A stretch of DNA of 14,984 nucleotides from Treponema sp. (GTDB taxonomy: Bacteria > Spirochaetota > Spirochaetia > Treponematales > Breznakiellaceae), in contig JAIWNU010000029.1 in assembly GCA_020216655.1 (NCBI GenBank), forward strand, positions 1 to 14,984, read 5' to 3'. The notes under the pieces are model-generated. The model was not told where the DNA came from. It saw nothing but the letters and a program-made list of their open reading frames with translations, and did no database searches. The position numbers and the translations under genes were made by a program. Positions 7,447 to 14,492 of the stretch are shown piece by piece. Positions within the stretch are counted from its first letter, which is position 1; each line of letters opens with the position of its first letter.

Positions 7447-8444
7447 ACCAGGGCCCCCATAACGAACCAACGGATCAATCGGGCAAGACCGATGAACCCT
7501 ATCACAAGATACAACAGCGTTCCGGTCAGTGATTGGGTGAGCCGGTAGGTACGGGATCTGCCCGGGGCCATATCAGCGCCGCTCATACGGTTAAAGGTCT
7601 CTTCGAGCGCTCCGGTGGATGCGGCAACTGCAAAGGTGCCGCCTCCCGCAAGAGCAATAGAACGGAGGGCCTCAGGATCGTAACGGGATTCAAAGACGCC
7701 GGTTTTTCGCTGCCCCGTCTGGGGGTCAACATAGTCTAGGGGTACTTCTCCTGCGCTTCCGATCCCCACAACCCAAAGCTCAGCCCCTGATTCCCGGATC
7801 AAGGATGCGCCGGTCAGAGGGTGTACTGCCCCGGCGTTATTTTCGCCGTCGGTGAGCAGCACCACAAGCTTTCGCTGGGCCCGCGAATTCCGCAGGTGTA
7901 CCGCCGCAATGGCAAGCCCAGTCCCGATGGCAGTGCCGTCCCCCAATTCTGCTATTGAAAGCAACGCAAGCCGTTCGTTAAAAACCTTTCTGTCCACCGT
8001 GGGCGGCATAATCAGGGCTGCATCGGCCCCAATTGCAACAAGGGCAATGGCATCAGAGGGCCTTAAGCGGGCAAAGCGGGCGACCAGCTTTTTTGCAACC
8101 GCAAAACGGCTCTGGCCTTCCATATCCAAAGCAGACATGCTGGGACTACAATCGATCACAAAAAACACATCCGCCCCTCGGTCAAGCCAGACGGTCCGAT
8201 ACTGTACATAGGCGGGGCCTGCAAGTGCAAGGAGGAACAAAAGGAAGGCAAGGCCTTCGAGCAATCGGGTAAACCGGAGTAATAGTTGGGCGGGCACCGG
8301 AGACCGGAACACCGCACCTCCCGGCGGCCCTAGCGGAACATTAAAGACAAAATGCTTATTTTTAAACCTGAACCATACATATAAAATTAAAATGGCTAAC
8401 AGACCGATAAATAAAAATTGGGGATGTTCAAAGCTTACCGTCAT
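7443..8444 (-). CDS. batA: BatA-like VWA-domain inner-membrane protein
   Basis: A 333-residue VWA protein with membrane helices at about 7-23, 58-78 and 307-325. The MIDAS motif is complete: D98-x-S100-x-S102 (DCSPSMS), T171 (GDGTAIG) and D199 (LLTDGENN). It begins MTVSFEHPQFLF, the characteristic opening of BatA proteins. The ATG overlaps the previous stop as ATGA, with a GGGGAG Shine-Dalgarno about nine bases upstream, and its own stop overlaps batB in the same way. Two intact MIDAS-bearing VWA proteins in tandem suggest a metal-dependent heteromeric complex regulated by the MoxR ATPase. The molecular target is unknown. Confidence 0.9.
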   Translation of the reverse strand: MTVSFEHPQFLFIGLLAILILYVWFRFKNKHFVFNVPLGPPGGAVFRSPVPAQLLLRFTRLLEGLAFLLFLLALAGPAYVQYRTVWLDRGADVFFVIDCSPSMSALDMEGQSRFAVAKKLVARFARLRPSDAIALVAIGADAALIMPPTVDRKVFNERLALLSIAELGDGTAIGTGLAIAAVHLRNSRAQRKLVVLLTDGENNAGAVHPLTGASLIRESGAELWVVGIGSAGEVPLDYVDPQTGQRKTGVFESRYDPEALRSIALAGGGTFAVAASTGALEETFNRMSGADMAPGRSRTYRLTQSLTGTLLYLVIGFIGLARLIRWFVMGALV

Positions 8445-9364
8445 TGGCCTCGCTCCCCTTTTACTTTAGATTGCAGCAGGATAACTAATTTTTTAATATC
8501 CAAAGATAATTGTTCAAATTCCAAAGCGGTGACCGTTTTGCCGCTATATCGCATCATATCAGATTGCCTAATTATGTGTCCCAGGGACAGGGCTTGCTCA
8601 GGGTTAGGAAACAAATCCGCTTGGGCTTCAATTTCCCGTCCCGTTTTGGCCACACAGGGAATACCAGTTTGCATCTCAGCATAGAGCCGCAGATAGCTTA
8701 TCAATTCACCAATTTTAACGGGAGAATATTCTTTTTTTTCTCGTTCCAGATAATCGAGGCTCTTTTTAAGATTCCCCAGGATCTGTCGTTTTTTAAACCA
8801 AGCCTGAAGCTGAGCATACCAGGCACTGCCCCACATAAGAAATGCAAAGAGACCTAAAACGAGAACAAAGAGGAACCCTATTGTTCCATACAAAAGGAGA
8901 CGGGTCCCTGGTATTAAGAGGGTCTCTTCCGGAGGGGCAGTTTCAAGGCCTCCATGATCGGCCTCTAGGACCGAAGCAACATCTACTATTTGCCGGCTTA
9001 TTACATAGGGGCCGATTTCAAGGGTCGGGAGCAGGATAGCTCCTGGCTCAAAGGGCACAAAGTCAACGATCATTTTTGGATTTTTTCCATGGGTGTCCAA
9101 TTCAATCCGGGTAATGTGTATAGACTTTGATTGGGGAAGCTTATCCTCCACATCTATAACGAGGGTCCGTGGGGCGGACGACCCTTTTGGGACCAGGGTC
9201 AGCACGAGCCGAGCCTTATCTCCCACAAAAACCTGGGGCGGCACCTGGGTGGCAGAAAGGATCTCGCTATGAGATGATGCTGTTTCTTTGCCTGGGTTTT
9301 CTGGATAAGTCAGAACGGGGAGCAATGCCATAAAAAGATAGATGAACAGATACCGCTTGATCAT
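8441..9364 (-). CDS. Single-pass membrane protein of the Bat operon (DUF4381-like position, BatD-like N-terminus)
   Basis: A 307-residue protein not firmly recognised. It has a signal peptide (about 1-20), a periplasmic region of about 130 residues, one membrane helix near 155-177 and a cytoplasmic helical tail of about 125 residues (from FKKRQILGNLKKSLDYLEREKKEYS). The periplasmic part contains VPPQVFVGDKARLVLTLVPKG and FEPGAILLPTLEIGPY, resembling the small beta-domain pattern of BatD proteins. Gene position, between DUF58 and batA, and the membrane-plus-cytoplasmic tail match where DUF4381 proteins occur in other bacteria. It is joined to both neighbours by ATGA overlaps. It could bridge the cytoplasmic MoxR/DUF58 pair to the periplasmic Bat proteins; this is inference. 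Confidence 0.75.
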   Translation of the reverse strand: MIKRYLFIYLFMALLPVLTYPENPGKETASSHSEILSATQVPPQVFVGDKARLVLTLVPKGSSAPRTLVIDVEDKLPQSKSIHITRIELDTHGKNPKMIVDFVPFEPGAILLPTLEIGPYVISRQIVDVASVLEADHGGLETAPPEETLLIPGTRLLLYGTIGFLFVLVLGLFAFLMWGSAWYAQLQAWFKKRQILGNLKKSLDYLEREKKEYSPVKIGELISYLRLYAEMQTGIPCVAKTGREIEAQADLFPNPEQALSLGHIIRQSDMMRYSGKTVTALEFEQLSLDIKKLVILLQSKVKGERGQ

Positions 9365-10239
9365 CGCTGTCTCCCCGAAAAAAACCGGCCCAATTCGGTG
9401 ACAGGATTGGCAGCGGTGGATAACTCAGTATGGCGAACCCTGTATTTGGTGCAGATGGTGTCCCAAAGAACGCTCCGATCCTGGTTCCAGGATTTCCAAG
9501 CGGCCCGGAAAGAAGGAAAGGACGTAAGCCCATGAAGGACTTCACTGGTTTCCGGGTCCTGAAAGGTAACAAGGCCCAAAGAAGGCATTTCAGTTTCCAG
9601 TGGATCGGTTATCCTGATTGCCGCCACATCGTGGTGGTGGCTTACATGGGCAAGGGGCTGTTCCCAGCCCAGGGCGAGAAAGTCCGATATAACGATAATT
9701 AGACTTCGTTTTTTTAAGAGCCGGCCCGCCGCTTCTAAAGCTGCTGCCAGGGCAGAACCACGGCTCATCTCAGAATCATCCGGTTCATGGTCAATGGCTT
9801 CCAATACCCAGGCCATGACTGCGGACCTTCCCTTTTTAGGCATAAAAACCCGTCGTACATCGCGGTTAAAAAAGAGCCCCCCAAAGCGCTGGCCCGCCTT
9901 ATCTGCGGAGAATGCGATAAGAGCAGCGCTCAGCAGGGCTTGGTCGTACCGGCGAATCGGGCCGCCGGTCCCCATGGAAGCGGAAACATCCAAAATGACA
10001 AAGACCGACAGTTCCCGTTCTTCCCGATAGAGCTTTACATAGGGGTGCCCAAAGCGGGCACTGACATTCCAGTCTATGGAGCGAATATCATCCCCAATCT
10101 GATAGGTTCTTACTTCTTCAAATTCTATGCCCTGACCGCGGAATATGGAACGGAAATCCCCGGAAACGAGATCCTCCGCAAGACTCTCTGCGGCAAGAGA
10201 AAAGGTACTTATTTTTTCCAGCAATTCGGCACGGTTCAC
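9361..10239 (-). CDS. DUF58 domain protein, VWA-like, MoxR partner
   Basis: A 292-residue cytoplasmic protein. The DUF58 signature is clear at about 37-62: GIEFEEVRTYQIGDDIRSIDW followed by AR. A VWA-like fold follows with D84-x-S86-x-S88 (DVSASMG) and D186 (ISDF); at the usual Thr position there is a Ser (SRGSAL). No membrane helix is seen, unlike many longer DUF58 proteins of about 400 residues. DUF58 genes almost always follow moxR, as here. The start is GTG at 10237-10239, eight bases past the moxR stop and without an obvious Shine-Dalgarno, so translation likely depends on reinitiation after moxR. The stop overlaps the next start as ATGA. Confidence 0.9.
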   Translation of the reverse strand: MNRAELLEKISTFSLAAESLAEDLVSGDFRSIFRGQGIEFEEVRTYQIGDDIRSIDWNVSARFGHPYVKLYREERELSVFVILDVSASMGTGGPIRRYDQALLSAALIAFSADKAGQRFGGLFFNRDVRRVFMPKKGRSAVMAWVLEAIDHEPDDSEMSRGSALAAALEAAGRLLKKRSLIIVISDFLALGWEQPLAHVSHHHDVAAIRITDPLETEMPSLGLVTFQDPETSEVLHGLTSFPSFRAAWKSWNQDRSVLWDTICTKYRVRHTELSTAANPVTELGRFFSGRQR

Positions 10240-10247
10240 GATAGCAA

Positions 10248-11243
10248 TTAGGGCAGAGGAACCAGGGCCAGCATGCGGTTTATGAGGGCATCCGCATCCA
10301 CATTGTCGGCTTCAGCCTCATAGGACAGAACCAGCCGGTGCCGCAGCACCGCAGGAGCCACAGCCTTAATATCTTCCGGTATAACATAGTCCCGGCCACT
10401 AAAGAGGGCTTGAATCCTGCTGCATCGGTGAAGCGCTATAGAAGCCCGGGGCGAAGCGCCGAAAGACAAATACCGGTAAAAATCATCTCTGCTGCCCCGT
10501 TTCGACCTTTCTTGCGGCCGGCTTGCGGACACAAGGGCAACAATGTAGTTCACCAGGGCATCATCCAGACGAACCTCATCGGCCGCTTCTCTGATACGGG
10601 CCAGGGCATTTTTGCCAAGCAGGGGTTTCAGCTTCTGAGAAGTTTCACTTACCCCGGAATTCCGGTGGGAAAGCCGGACTATCTCCTGTTCTTCTTCCCG
10701 GGAAGGATAGGGAACCACCAATTTAAGCAGAAAGCGGTCCAGCTCTGCCTCAGGCAGCGGATAGGTACCTTCATGTTCTATGGGATTCTGGGTAGCAAGT
10801 ACAAAGAATGGATCAGGAAGGGGGAGGGATTCTTCGCCAATCGTTACCTGTTTTTCTTCCATTGCTTCGAGCAGGGCCGACTGAACCTTTGCAGGGGCCC
10901 GGTTAATTTCATCGGCCAGGATAAGGTTCGCAAAGAGCGGTCCCCGGCGGACCGAAAAGGAAAGACTTTTCTGGTCCCAGATGAGGGTCCCCGTTACATC
11001 CGCGGGGAGCAAGTCAGGGGTAAATTGGATCCGCTTAAAAGAAAGCCCCGTCAGCTCGGCCAGTGATTTTACCGCCAGGGTTTTTGCGAGTCCCGGAACA
11101 CCTTCCAACAGGGCGTGTCCGCCTGCTATCAGGGACATTAAAAGGCCGTTAATCATAGCATCCTGGCCAATAATCCGCTGAGCCAGCTCTTTGCGGGATT
11201 CCGCAAGGATTCCTGTTACCTGTTCAAGTTTAGTTTGATCCAT
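10248..11243 (-). CDS. moxR: MoxR-family AAA+ ATPase
   Basis: A 331-residue cytoplasmic AAA+ ATPase of the MoxR (AAA_3) class, thought to act as a chaperone-like remodeller of VWA partners. Walker A is G48-VPGLAKT, Walker B LILADEIN (107-114), sensor 1 ATQN (150-153), a likely arginine finger R170 (EAELDRF) and sensor 2 R266 (GASPRAS). The C-terminal lid is full length. It heads the eight-gene operon. The ATG at 11241-11243 is the only reasonable start: an in-frame TAG lies two codons upstream, no Shine-Dalgarno stands at normal spacing, and the predicted -10 ends only five bases before the ATG. The mRNA may therefore be leaderless. Confidence 0.95.
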   Translation of the reverse strand: MDQTKLEQVTGILAESRKELAQRIIGQDAMINGLLMSLIAGGHALLEGVPGLAKTLAVKSLAELTGLSFKRIQFTPDLLPADVTGTLIWDQKSLSFSVRRGPLFANLILADEINRAPAKVQSALLEAMEEKQVTIGEESLPLPDPFFVLATQNPIEHEGTYPLPEAELDRFLLKLVVPYPSREEEQEIVRLSHRNSGVSETSQKLKPLLGKNALARIREAADEVRLDDALVNYIVALVSASRPQERSKRGSRDDFYRYLSFGASPRASIALHRCSRIQALFSGRDYVIPEDIKAVAPAVLRHRLVLSYEAEADNVDADALINRMLALVPLP

Positions 11244-11248
11244 ACCCT

Positions 11249-11277
11249 ATTGTACCGGTACAAAACTGTATTGACAA
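11249..11277 (-). promoter_or_regulatory. Predicted promoter of the moxR-bat operon
   Basis: On the minus strand TTGTCA (11272-11277) and TACAAT (11249-11254) are separated by exactly 17 bases, a near-consensus sigma70-type promoter. Only five bases (11244-11248) separate the -10 from the moxR ATG, so initiation would fall at or beside the start codon. A perfect palindrome covers the -10. Confidence 0.6.
11250..11263. promoter_or_regulatory. 14-bp perfect palindrome over the moxR -10, candidate operator
   Basis: TTGTACCGGTACAA is identical on both strands. It covers most of the predicted -10 and the adjoining spacer, where a bound repressor would block the bat operon. The palindrome is seen directly; the regulator is unknown. 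Confidence 0.5.
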
Positions 11278-11286
11278 TATTGACAC
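11269..11286. repeat. Tandem TATTGACA repeat between moxR and the aminotransferase gene
   Basis: TATTGACA occurs twice in tandem with a 9-base period (11269-11277 and 11278-11286). The first copy carries the moxR -35 on the minus strand and the second the -35 of the aminotransferase gene on the plus strand, so the two outward promoters share a duplicated core. Confidence 0.5.
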
Positions 11287-11308
11287 AAGGCCACCGGCAC
11301 CCTAGTCT
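11280..11308 (+). promoter_or_regulatory. Possible promoter of the aminotransferase gene
   Basis: A consensus TTGACA (11280-11285) is followed after 17 bases by TAGTCT (11303-11308), a weak -10 with three of six matches. Seven bases separate it from the ATG at 11316, so initiation would again fall at the start codon. Confidence 0.35.
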
Positions 11309-11315
11309 ATAGCCT

Positions 11316-12617
11316 ATGAATACCTTAGCAACAGAACTAAATTCCCAGCTCCAAGAGACAGTAGCCCAAAGATTGCTTTCGGGACTTGGTAAACGGTTGT
11401 ATTTTCCCAAGGGCATTATTGCCCAGTCGGGGGAAGCAAAGAAATATGCCCACAAGGCCAACGCAACCATCGGAATGGCCTATGACGGCGGGCGGCCCCT
11501 AATCCTGTCCGCTATTGCCGAGGGTATGCCAACCCTCTCAGCGGTAGAAGCGGTCACCTATGCGCCGACCGCCGGTGTGGAAACGGCCCGCCAGGCATGG
11601 AAAGATGTCATGCTTAAAAAGAATCCCAGTCTGGATGGCTCTCGTATTTCCCTTCCCGTCGTCGTACCGGGGCTTACCGCAGGCATTTCCTATATTGCGG
11701 ACCTTTTCCTGGAAGAAGGCAATGAAATTCTCGTAAGCGATCCCTGTTGGGACAACTACAGCCTTATTTTTGCCGACCGCCGGGGAGCTACCGTTACCGA
11801 AGTCCCCTTCTTCGGAACTGGGGCCGGCCTTAACCTGGAAGGCATTAAACAAGCGGTCAAGAAGGCATCGAAGAGCGGCAGCCTGAGGCTCATTCTCAAT
11901 TTCCCGAACAATCCTTCTGGATACTCACCCACCAAAGCAGAGTCAGAATCGCTCATCAATATGATAAAAGAAACTGCCGAAGCGGGCACCGACTGCCTTA
12001 TTATCACCGACGATGCCTACTTTGGCCTTGCCTACGAATCCGACATATATCCAGAGTCGCTCTTTAGCCGGCTTGCGACCTTGCATGAACGGGTACTGGC
12101 CGTAAAGATCGACGGACCCACCAAAGAGGACTATGTGTGGGGCCTGAGGATGGGCTTTGTTACCTTTGGTTCCGCGGGAATGAACGAAAACCACTACGAA
12201 GCGCTCATAAAGAAATTGATGGGTACGATTCGCTCAAGCGTATCCTGCTCGAATACGCCGGCCCAGTATCTGATGCTGAAAACAATGAACGACAGCCGCT
12301 CCGAATCGGAGAAAGCCCGGTTCCGCGAGATACTGCATAAACGGTATGAGCTGGTGAAAACCCTCGTGGCCAACAACAAGCAGCACCCGGTATTACAGGC
12401 CCTGCCCTTTAATTCCGGCTATTTCATGAGCTTCCGCTGCAATGGAGTAAGCCCTGAAACGCTGCGACAGACCCTGCTTAAGGACTACGGTATCGGGACC
12501 ATAGCCTTAGGCAGCAAATACCTGCGCATCGCTTTTTCCAGCGTGGAGGCGGAGCATATTCCCTTTGTGTACAAAACGCTCTACCGAGTAGCTTCGGAAT
12601 TAGCTCATAAAAATTAA
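11316..12617 (+). CDS. PLP-dependent aminotransferase, class I/II fold
   Basis: A 433-residue fold-type I PLP enzyme. Visible landmarks are NFPNNPSGY (195-203), the PLP-pyridine contact D232/Y235 (TDDAYFG), the likely Schiff-base K270 (DGPTKEDYVWGLRMGF) with R278, and a substrate-carboxylate Arg near R404 (YLRIAF). It is cytoplasmic and of normal family length. The substrate cannot be read from sequence; aspartate, aromatic or other amino acids are possible. The ATG at 11316 has an in-frame TAG two codons upstream and no Shine-Dalgarno, suggesting a leaderless transcript. It diverges from moxR, and its stop shares three bases with the stop of the convergent gene, so no room exists for a terminator between them. 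Confidence 0.9.
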   Translation: MNTLATELNSQLQETVAQRLLSGLGKRLYFPKGIIAQSGEAKKYAHKANATIGMAYDGGRPLILSAIAEGMPTLSAVEAVTYAPTAGVETARQAWKDVMLKKNPSLDGSRISLPVVVPGLTAGISYIADLFLEEGNEILVSDPCWDNYSLIFADRRGATVTEVPFFGTGAGLNLEGIKQAVKKASKSGSLRLILNFPNNPSGYSPTKAESESLINMIKETAEAGTDCLIITDDAYFGLAYESDIYPESLFSRLATLHERVLAVKIDGPTKEDYVWGLRMGFVTFGSAGMNENHYEALIKKLMGTIRSSVSCSNTPAQYLMLKTMNDSRSESEKARFREILHKRYELVKTLVANNKQHPVLQALPFNSGYFMSFRCNGVSPETLRQTLLKDYGIGTIALGSKYLRIAFSSVEAEHIPFVYKTLYRVASELAHKN

Positions 12618-13096
12618 CTAACCAGCTGGTGGCCCAGATCCTTTAATTCAGGCATCTGGGCATACAGCGGCAGCCGGCCTGTGCTGGCGTTTTTATCAAT
12701 TTCGACCAGTTTGACAAAAAGTCCGTTCAAAAGGTCTGCAAATATCTTTAAGTTCGACGTAAAATTGTTTATGGCCATATCCCGCAAAACCTTGTCTGCA
12801 TCGGCTATGCGGCCCGTGGCATTGAGCCGGATCCGCAAAGAGGGAACCAATTCCTTTCGGGCCAGTCCAATAAAACGGGCCGCTGCGGCTATCTGCCGAT
12901 AAAGTTCATCAAGATGAAAACCCTGATACCGATATTGCTCGCTTTTTTCCGTAAGGGTTTCTATGAGATCCCAGGATTGATTGTCCAGCGGAAGATGTAG
13001 CAATGCAGGGCGTATATGACGGTTGGCAATATTAGACTTATAATGATCTCCAATCTGTTCAATAAGTCTAATTATCTCTGGATCGCGGATTTGCAT
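12614..13096 (-). CDS. Conserved-looking helical protein of unknown function
   Basis: A 160-residue protein I do not recognise. It starts MQIRDPEIIRLIEQIGDHYK, appears almost wholly helical, and has no signal peptide, membrane helix, Cys cluster or catalytic motif. A notable segment is NRHIRPALLHLPLDNQSWDLIE. An upstream in-frame start at 13222 would add 42 residues and run 61 bases into the divergent lipoprotein gene, so ATG 13096 was chosen; a predicted promoter lies directly upstream of it. The stop (12614-12616) overlaps the aminotransferase stop. A small helical-bundle or regulatory protein is possible, but that is a guess. Confidence 0.7.
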   Translation of the reverse strand: MQIRDPEIIRLIEQIGDHYKSNIANRHIRPALLHLPLDNQSWDLIETLTEKSEQYRYQGFHLDELYRQIAAAARFIGLARKELVPSLRIRLNATGRIADADKVLRDMAINNFTSNLKIFADLLNGLFVKLVEIDKNASTGRLPLYAQMPELKDLGHQLVS

Positions 13097-13103
13097 GCTT
13101 ACA

Positions 13104-13132
13104 ATAGTATCCCGCCAATGCGGGATTGACAA
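13104..13132 (-). promoter_or_regulatory. Predicted promoter of the helical unknown gene
   Basis: On the minus strand TTGTCA (13127-13132) and TACTAT (13104-13109) are 17 bases apart. Seven bases lie between the -10 and the ATG at 13096, and no Shine-Dalgarno is seen, again pointing to a leaderless message. Its -35 overlaps that of the opposing promoter. Confidence 0.45.
13109..13126. promoter_or_regulatory. Inverted repeat between divergent promoters, candidate operator
   Basis: ATCCCGC (13109-13115) and GCGGGAT (13120-13126) are perfect reverse complements around CAAT. The repeat fills the spacer of the minus-strand promoter and touches the plus-strand -35. A second small palindrome, TTGAC-AA-GTCAA (13126-13137), follows directly. 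Function as a regulator site is inferred. Confidence 0.45.
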
Positions 13133-13155
13133 GTCAAGAACCGGCACAATAGGAT
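13126..13155 (+). promoter_or_regulatory. Possible promoter of the solute-binding lipoprotein gene
   Basis: Consensus TTGACA (13126-13131) is followed after 18 bases by TAGGAT (13150-13155), four of six matches. The same bases contain AGGA (13151-13154), which stands seven bases from the ATG and could serve as Shine-Dalgarno if transcription begins further upstream. Confidence 0.35.
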
Positions 13156-13161
13156 AAAAAT

Positions 13162-14427
13162 ATGAAAATCTTAAGACCCTATCACATCCTGAGCGTTGTT
13201 TTCTCCTGCGGCTTACTTGCAAGCCTGTTCATATCATGCCAGATCGGCGCAACCAAGACAGTTACCCTTTGGACCGATCAAAGCGAATTCGCCATATATG
13301 CAGAAATCTTTAATGCGCGGCAAAAGAATATTAAAATAGAAACCTTTTATTACGAAAACCTGCCGAATATGTTGGCTAAAACAAAAAGCTATCCCGATAT
13401 AGTCGTAGGGACGGGACTTAAAAACAGCGAAACCCGAAGGATTTTTAAGAGCCTAGATTATTTTTTTGATGAACTGCTCCTTAAGCAAACGAGTTTTTAC
13501 ATTAACCTTCTGCGGCTGGGAAATATAGATGGCAAGCAGTACCTGCTGCCCGTATCCTTTAACATTCCGGCGGTTATTTTCTCCAAAGAGAATAGCAGCC
13601 TGGTTGCTAAACCCTTTTTTCTTACCCTGGACGAGATCCAAAGTCTAGGAAAGAAATACAACCAGCTCAATAATCAGGGAACCTTTGTCCGGATGGGTTT
13701 TTCTCCCCGCTGGGATGATGAATTTCTTTTTATTGTTTCCCGTCTCTTTAATGTTTCATATCGGGAAAGTTCACCCCTTGCATGGGATGCGGCAGCGTTG
13801 GAACGGGCAATGAACTATGTGTACAGTTGGAGTATCGAAACAAACGGCAGCCCCGAAAAAGAAGACGATTTCGCGTTCAAATACCTGTACAACCCTCCTG
13901 CGGTCATTGCCACAAGCGGTAAAATTCTATTCACCTATATTTCCAGCAAAAATCTTCTTACCCTGAGCGAAGACCGCTTGAACACCCTGGATTTCCGGTG
14001 GGTAGGCAACGGGAATGCTATCCCCATTATGGAAGGCGCTCCGTTCCTGGGTATTTATAAAAAAAGCAAATCTAAACAGGCTATCGATGCCTTTATCCAA
14101 TGGTTTTATCGAGAAGAAAACCAGCGGGAACTATTGCAGCAAAGCAAGGAATATAGATTGATGGACCATAGTTTTGGTATTGCAAACGGATTCTCTGCCT
14201 TAAGGACCGTAACCGAACAGATTTTCCCTTCCTTTTATCCCATTTTGCTTGGCCATACTCCGCCTGCGGAGAGCCTGACACCGCCGGGCATACTGCCAAA
14301 AAACTGGGATGTACTCAAAGCCAGGGTTATTTTGCCCTACCTGCACGATGCGTCCCGGACCGACAAAAGAGCATCCATCGTACCATTGGAAAAGAGACTG
14401 ACAGAGTGGCTTAAAAACAATCCATAA
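13162..14427 (+). CDS. Extracellular solute-binding lipoprotein (ABC importer type)
   Basis: A 421-residue exported protein. The signal peptide ends SLFISC with likely lipidated Cys26. The mature part begins TVTLWTDQSEFAIYAEIFNARQ, typical of family 1 sugar-type binding proteins, and contains the domain-closing segments YLLPVSFNIPAVIFSKE (130-146) and APFLGIYKKSKSKQAIDAFIQWFYREENQ near 292-320. It would sit lipid-anchored in the periplasm and hand ligand to an ABC permease. No permease or ATPase gene is adjacent, so its partner is elsewhere or it serves another function; ligand unknown. The ATG is preceded by in-frame TAG and by AGGA seven bases upstream. It lies divergent to the helical unknown gene. 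No terminator was seen after it. Confidence 0.8.
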   Translation: MKILRPYHILSVVFSCGLLASLFISCQIGATKTVTLWTDQSEFAIYAEIFNARQKNIKIETFYYENLPNMLAKTKSYPDIVVGTGLKNSETRRIFKSLDYFFDELLLKQTSFYINLLRLGNIDGKQYLLPVSFNIPAVIFSKENSSLVAKPFFLTLDEIQSLGKKYNQLNNQGTFVRMGFSPRWDDEFLFIVSRLFNVSYRESSPLAWDAAALERAMNYVYSWSIETNGSPEKEDDFAFKYLYNPPAVIATSGKILFTYISSKNLLTLSEDRLNTLDFRWVGNGNAIPIMEGAPFLGIYKKSKSKQAIDAFIQWFYREENQRELLQQSKEYRLMDHSFGIANGFSALRTVTEQIFPSFYPILLGHTPPAESLTPPGILPKNWDVLKARVILPYLHDASRTDKRASIVPLEKRLTEWLKNNP

Positions 14428-14454
14428 ATAGCCCCAATACTCAATTTTTTTCTC

Positions 14455-14492
14455 TGGATACCGATATTCAAAATAAGAAGGATCGGTATCCA
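14455..14492 (+). promoter_or_regulatory. Hairpin presenting the ribosome-binding site in its loop
   Basis: TGGATACCGAT (14455-14465) and ATCGGTATCCA (14482-14492) are perfect 11-base reverse complements around a 16-base loop. The loop ends in AAGAAGG, so the Shine-Dalgarno AAGGA (14478-14482) straddles loop and stem, and the right arm ends on the A of the start codon. No T tract follows, so it does not look like a terminator. It may control translation of the next gene or be a DNA operator. Confidence 0.6.

Noticed and set aside
7447..7470. TTG start extending batB by eight residues
   Set aside because: ATG at 7446 gives the canonical ATGA overlap with batA and the family-typical N-terminus.
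9787..10251. Plus-strand open frame opposite the DUF58 gene
   Set aside because: Shadow of a well-supported gene with no recognisable product.
10338..11066. 242-residue plus-strand open frame opposite moxR
   Set aside because: Antisense to an unmistakable MoxR ATPase, low-complexity His/Arg/Gly-rich translation, no motif.
12621..12630. 10-bp palindrome ACCAGCTGGT near the convergent stops
   Set aside because: It has no loop or T tract and encodes the end of the unknown protein, so it is not a credible terminator.
13097..13222. 42-residue N-terminal extension of the helical unknown protein
   Set aside because: It would cross both predicted divergent promoters and overlap the lipoprotein gene by 61 bases; the extension is Arg-rich and unlike the rest.
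14455..14492. Hairpin as terminator of the lipoprotein gene
   Set aside because: No T tract follows on the plus strand, and the right arm ends at the start codon of the next gene.
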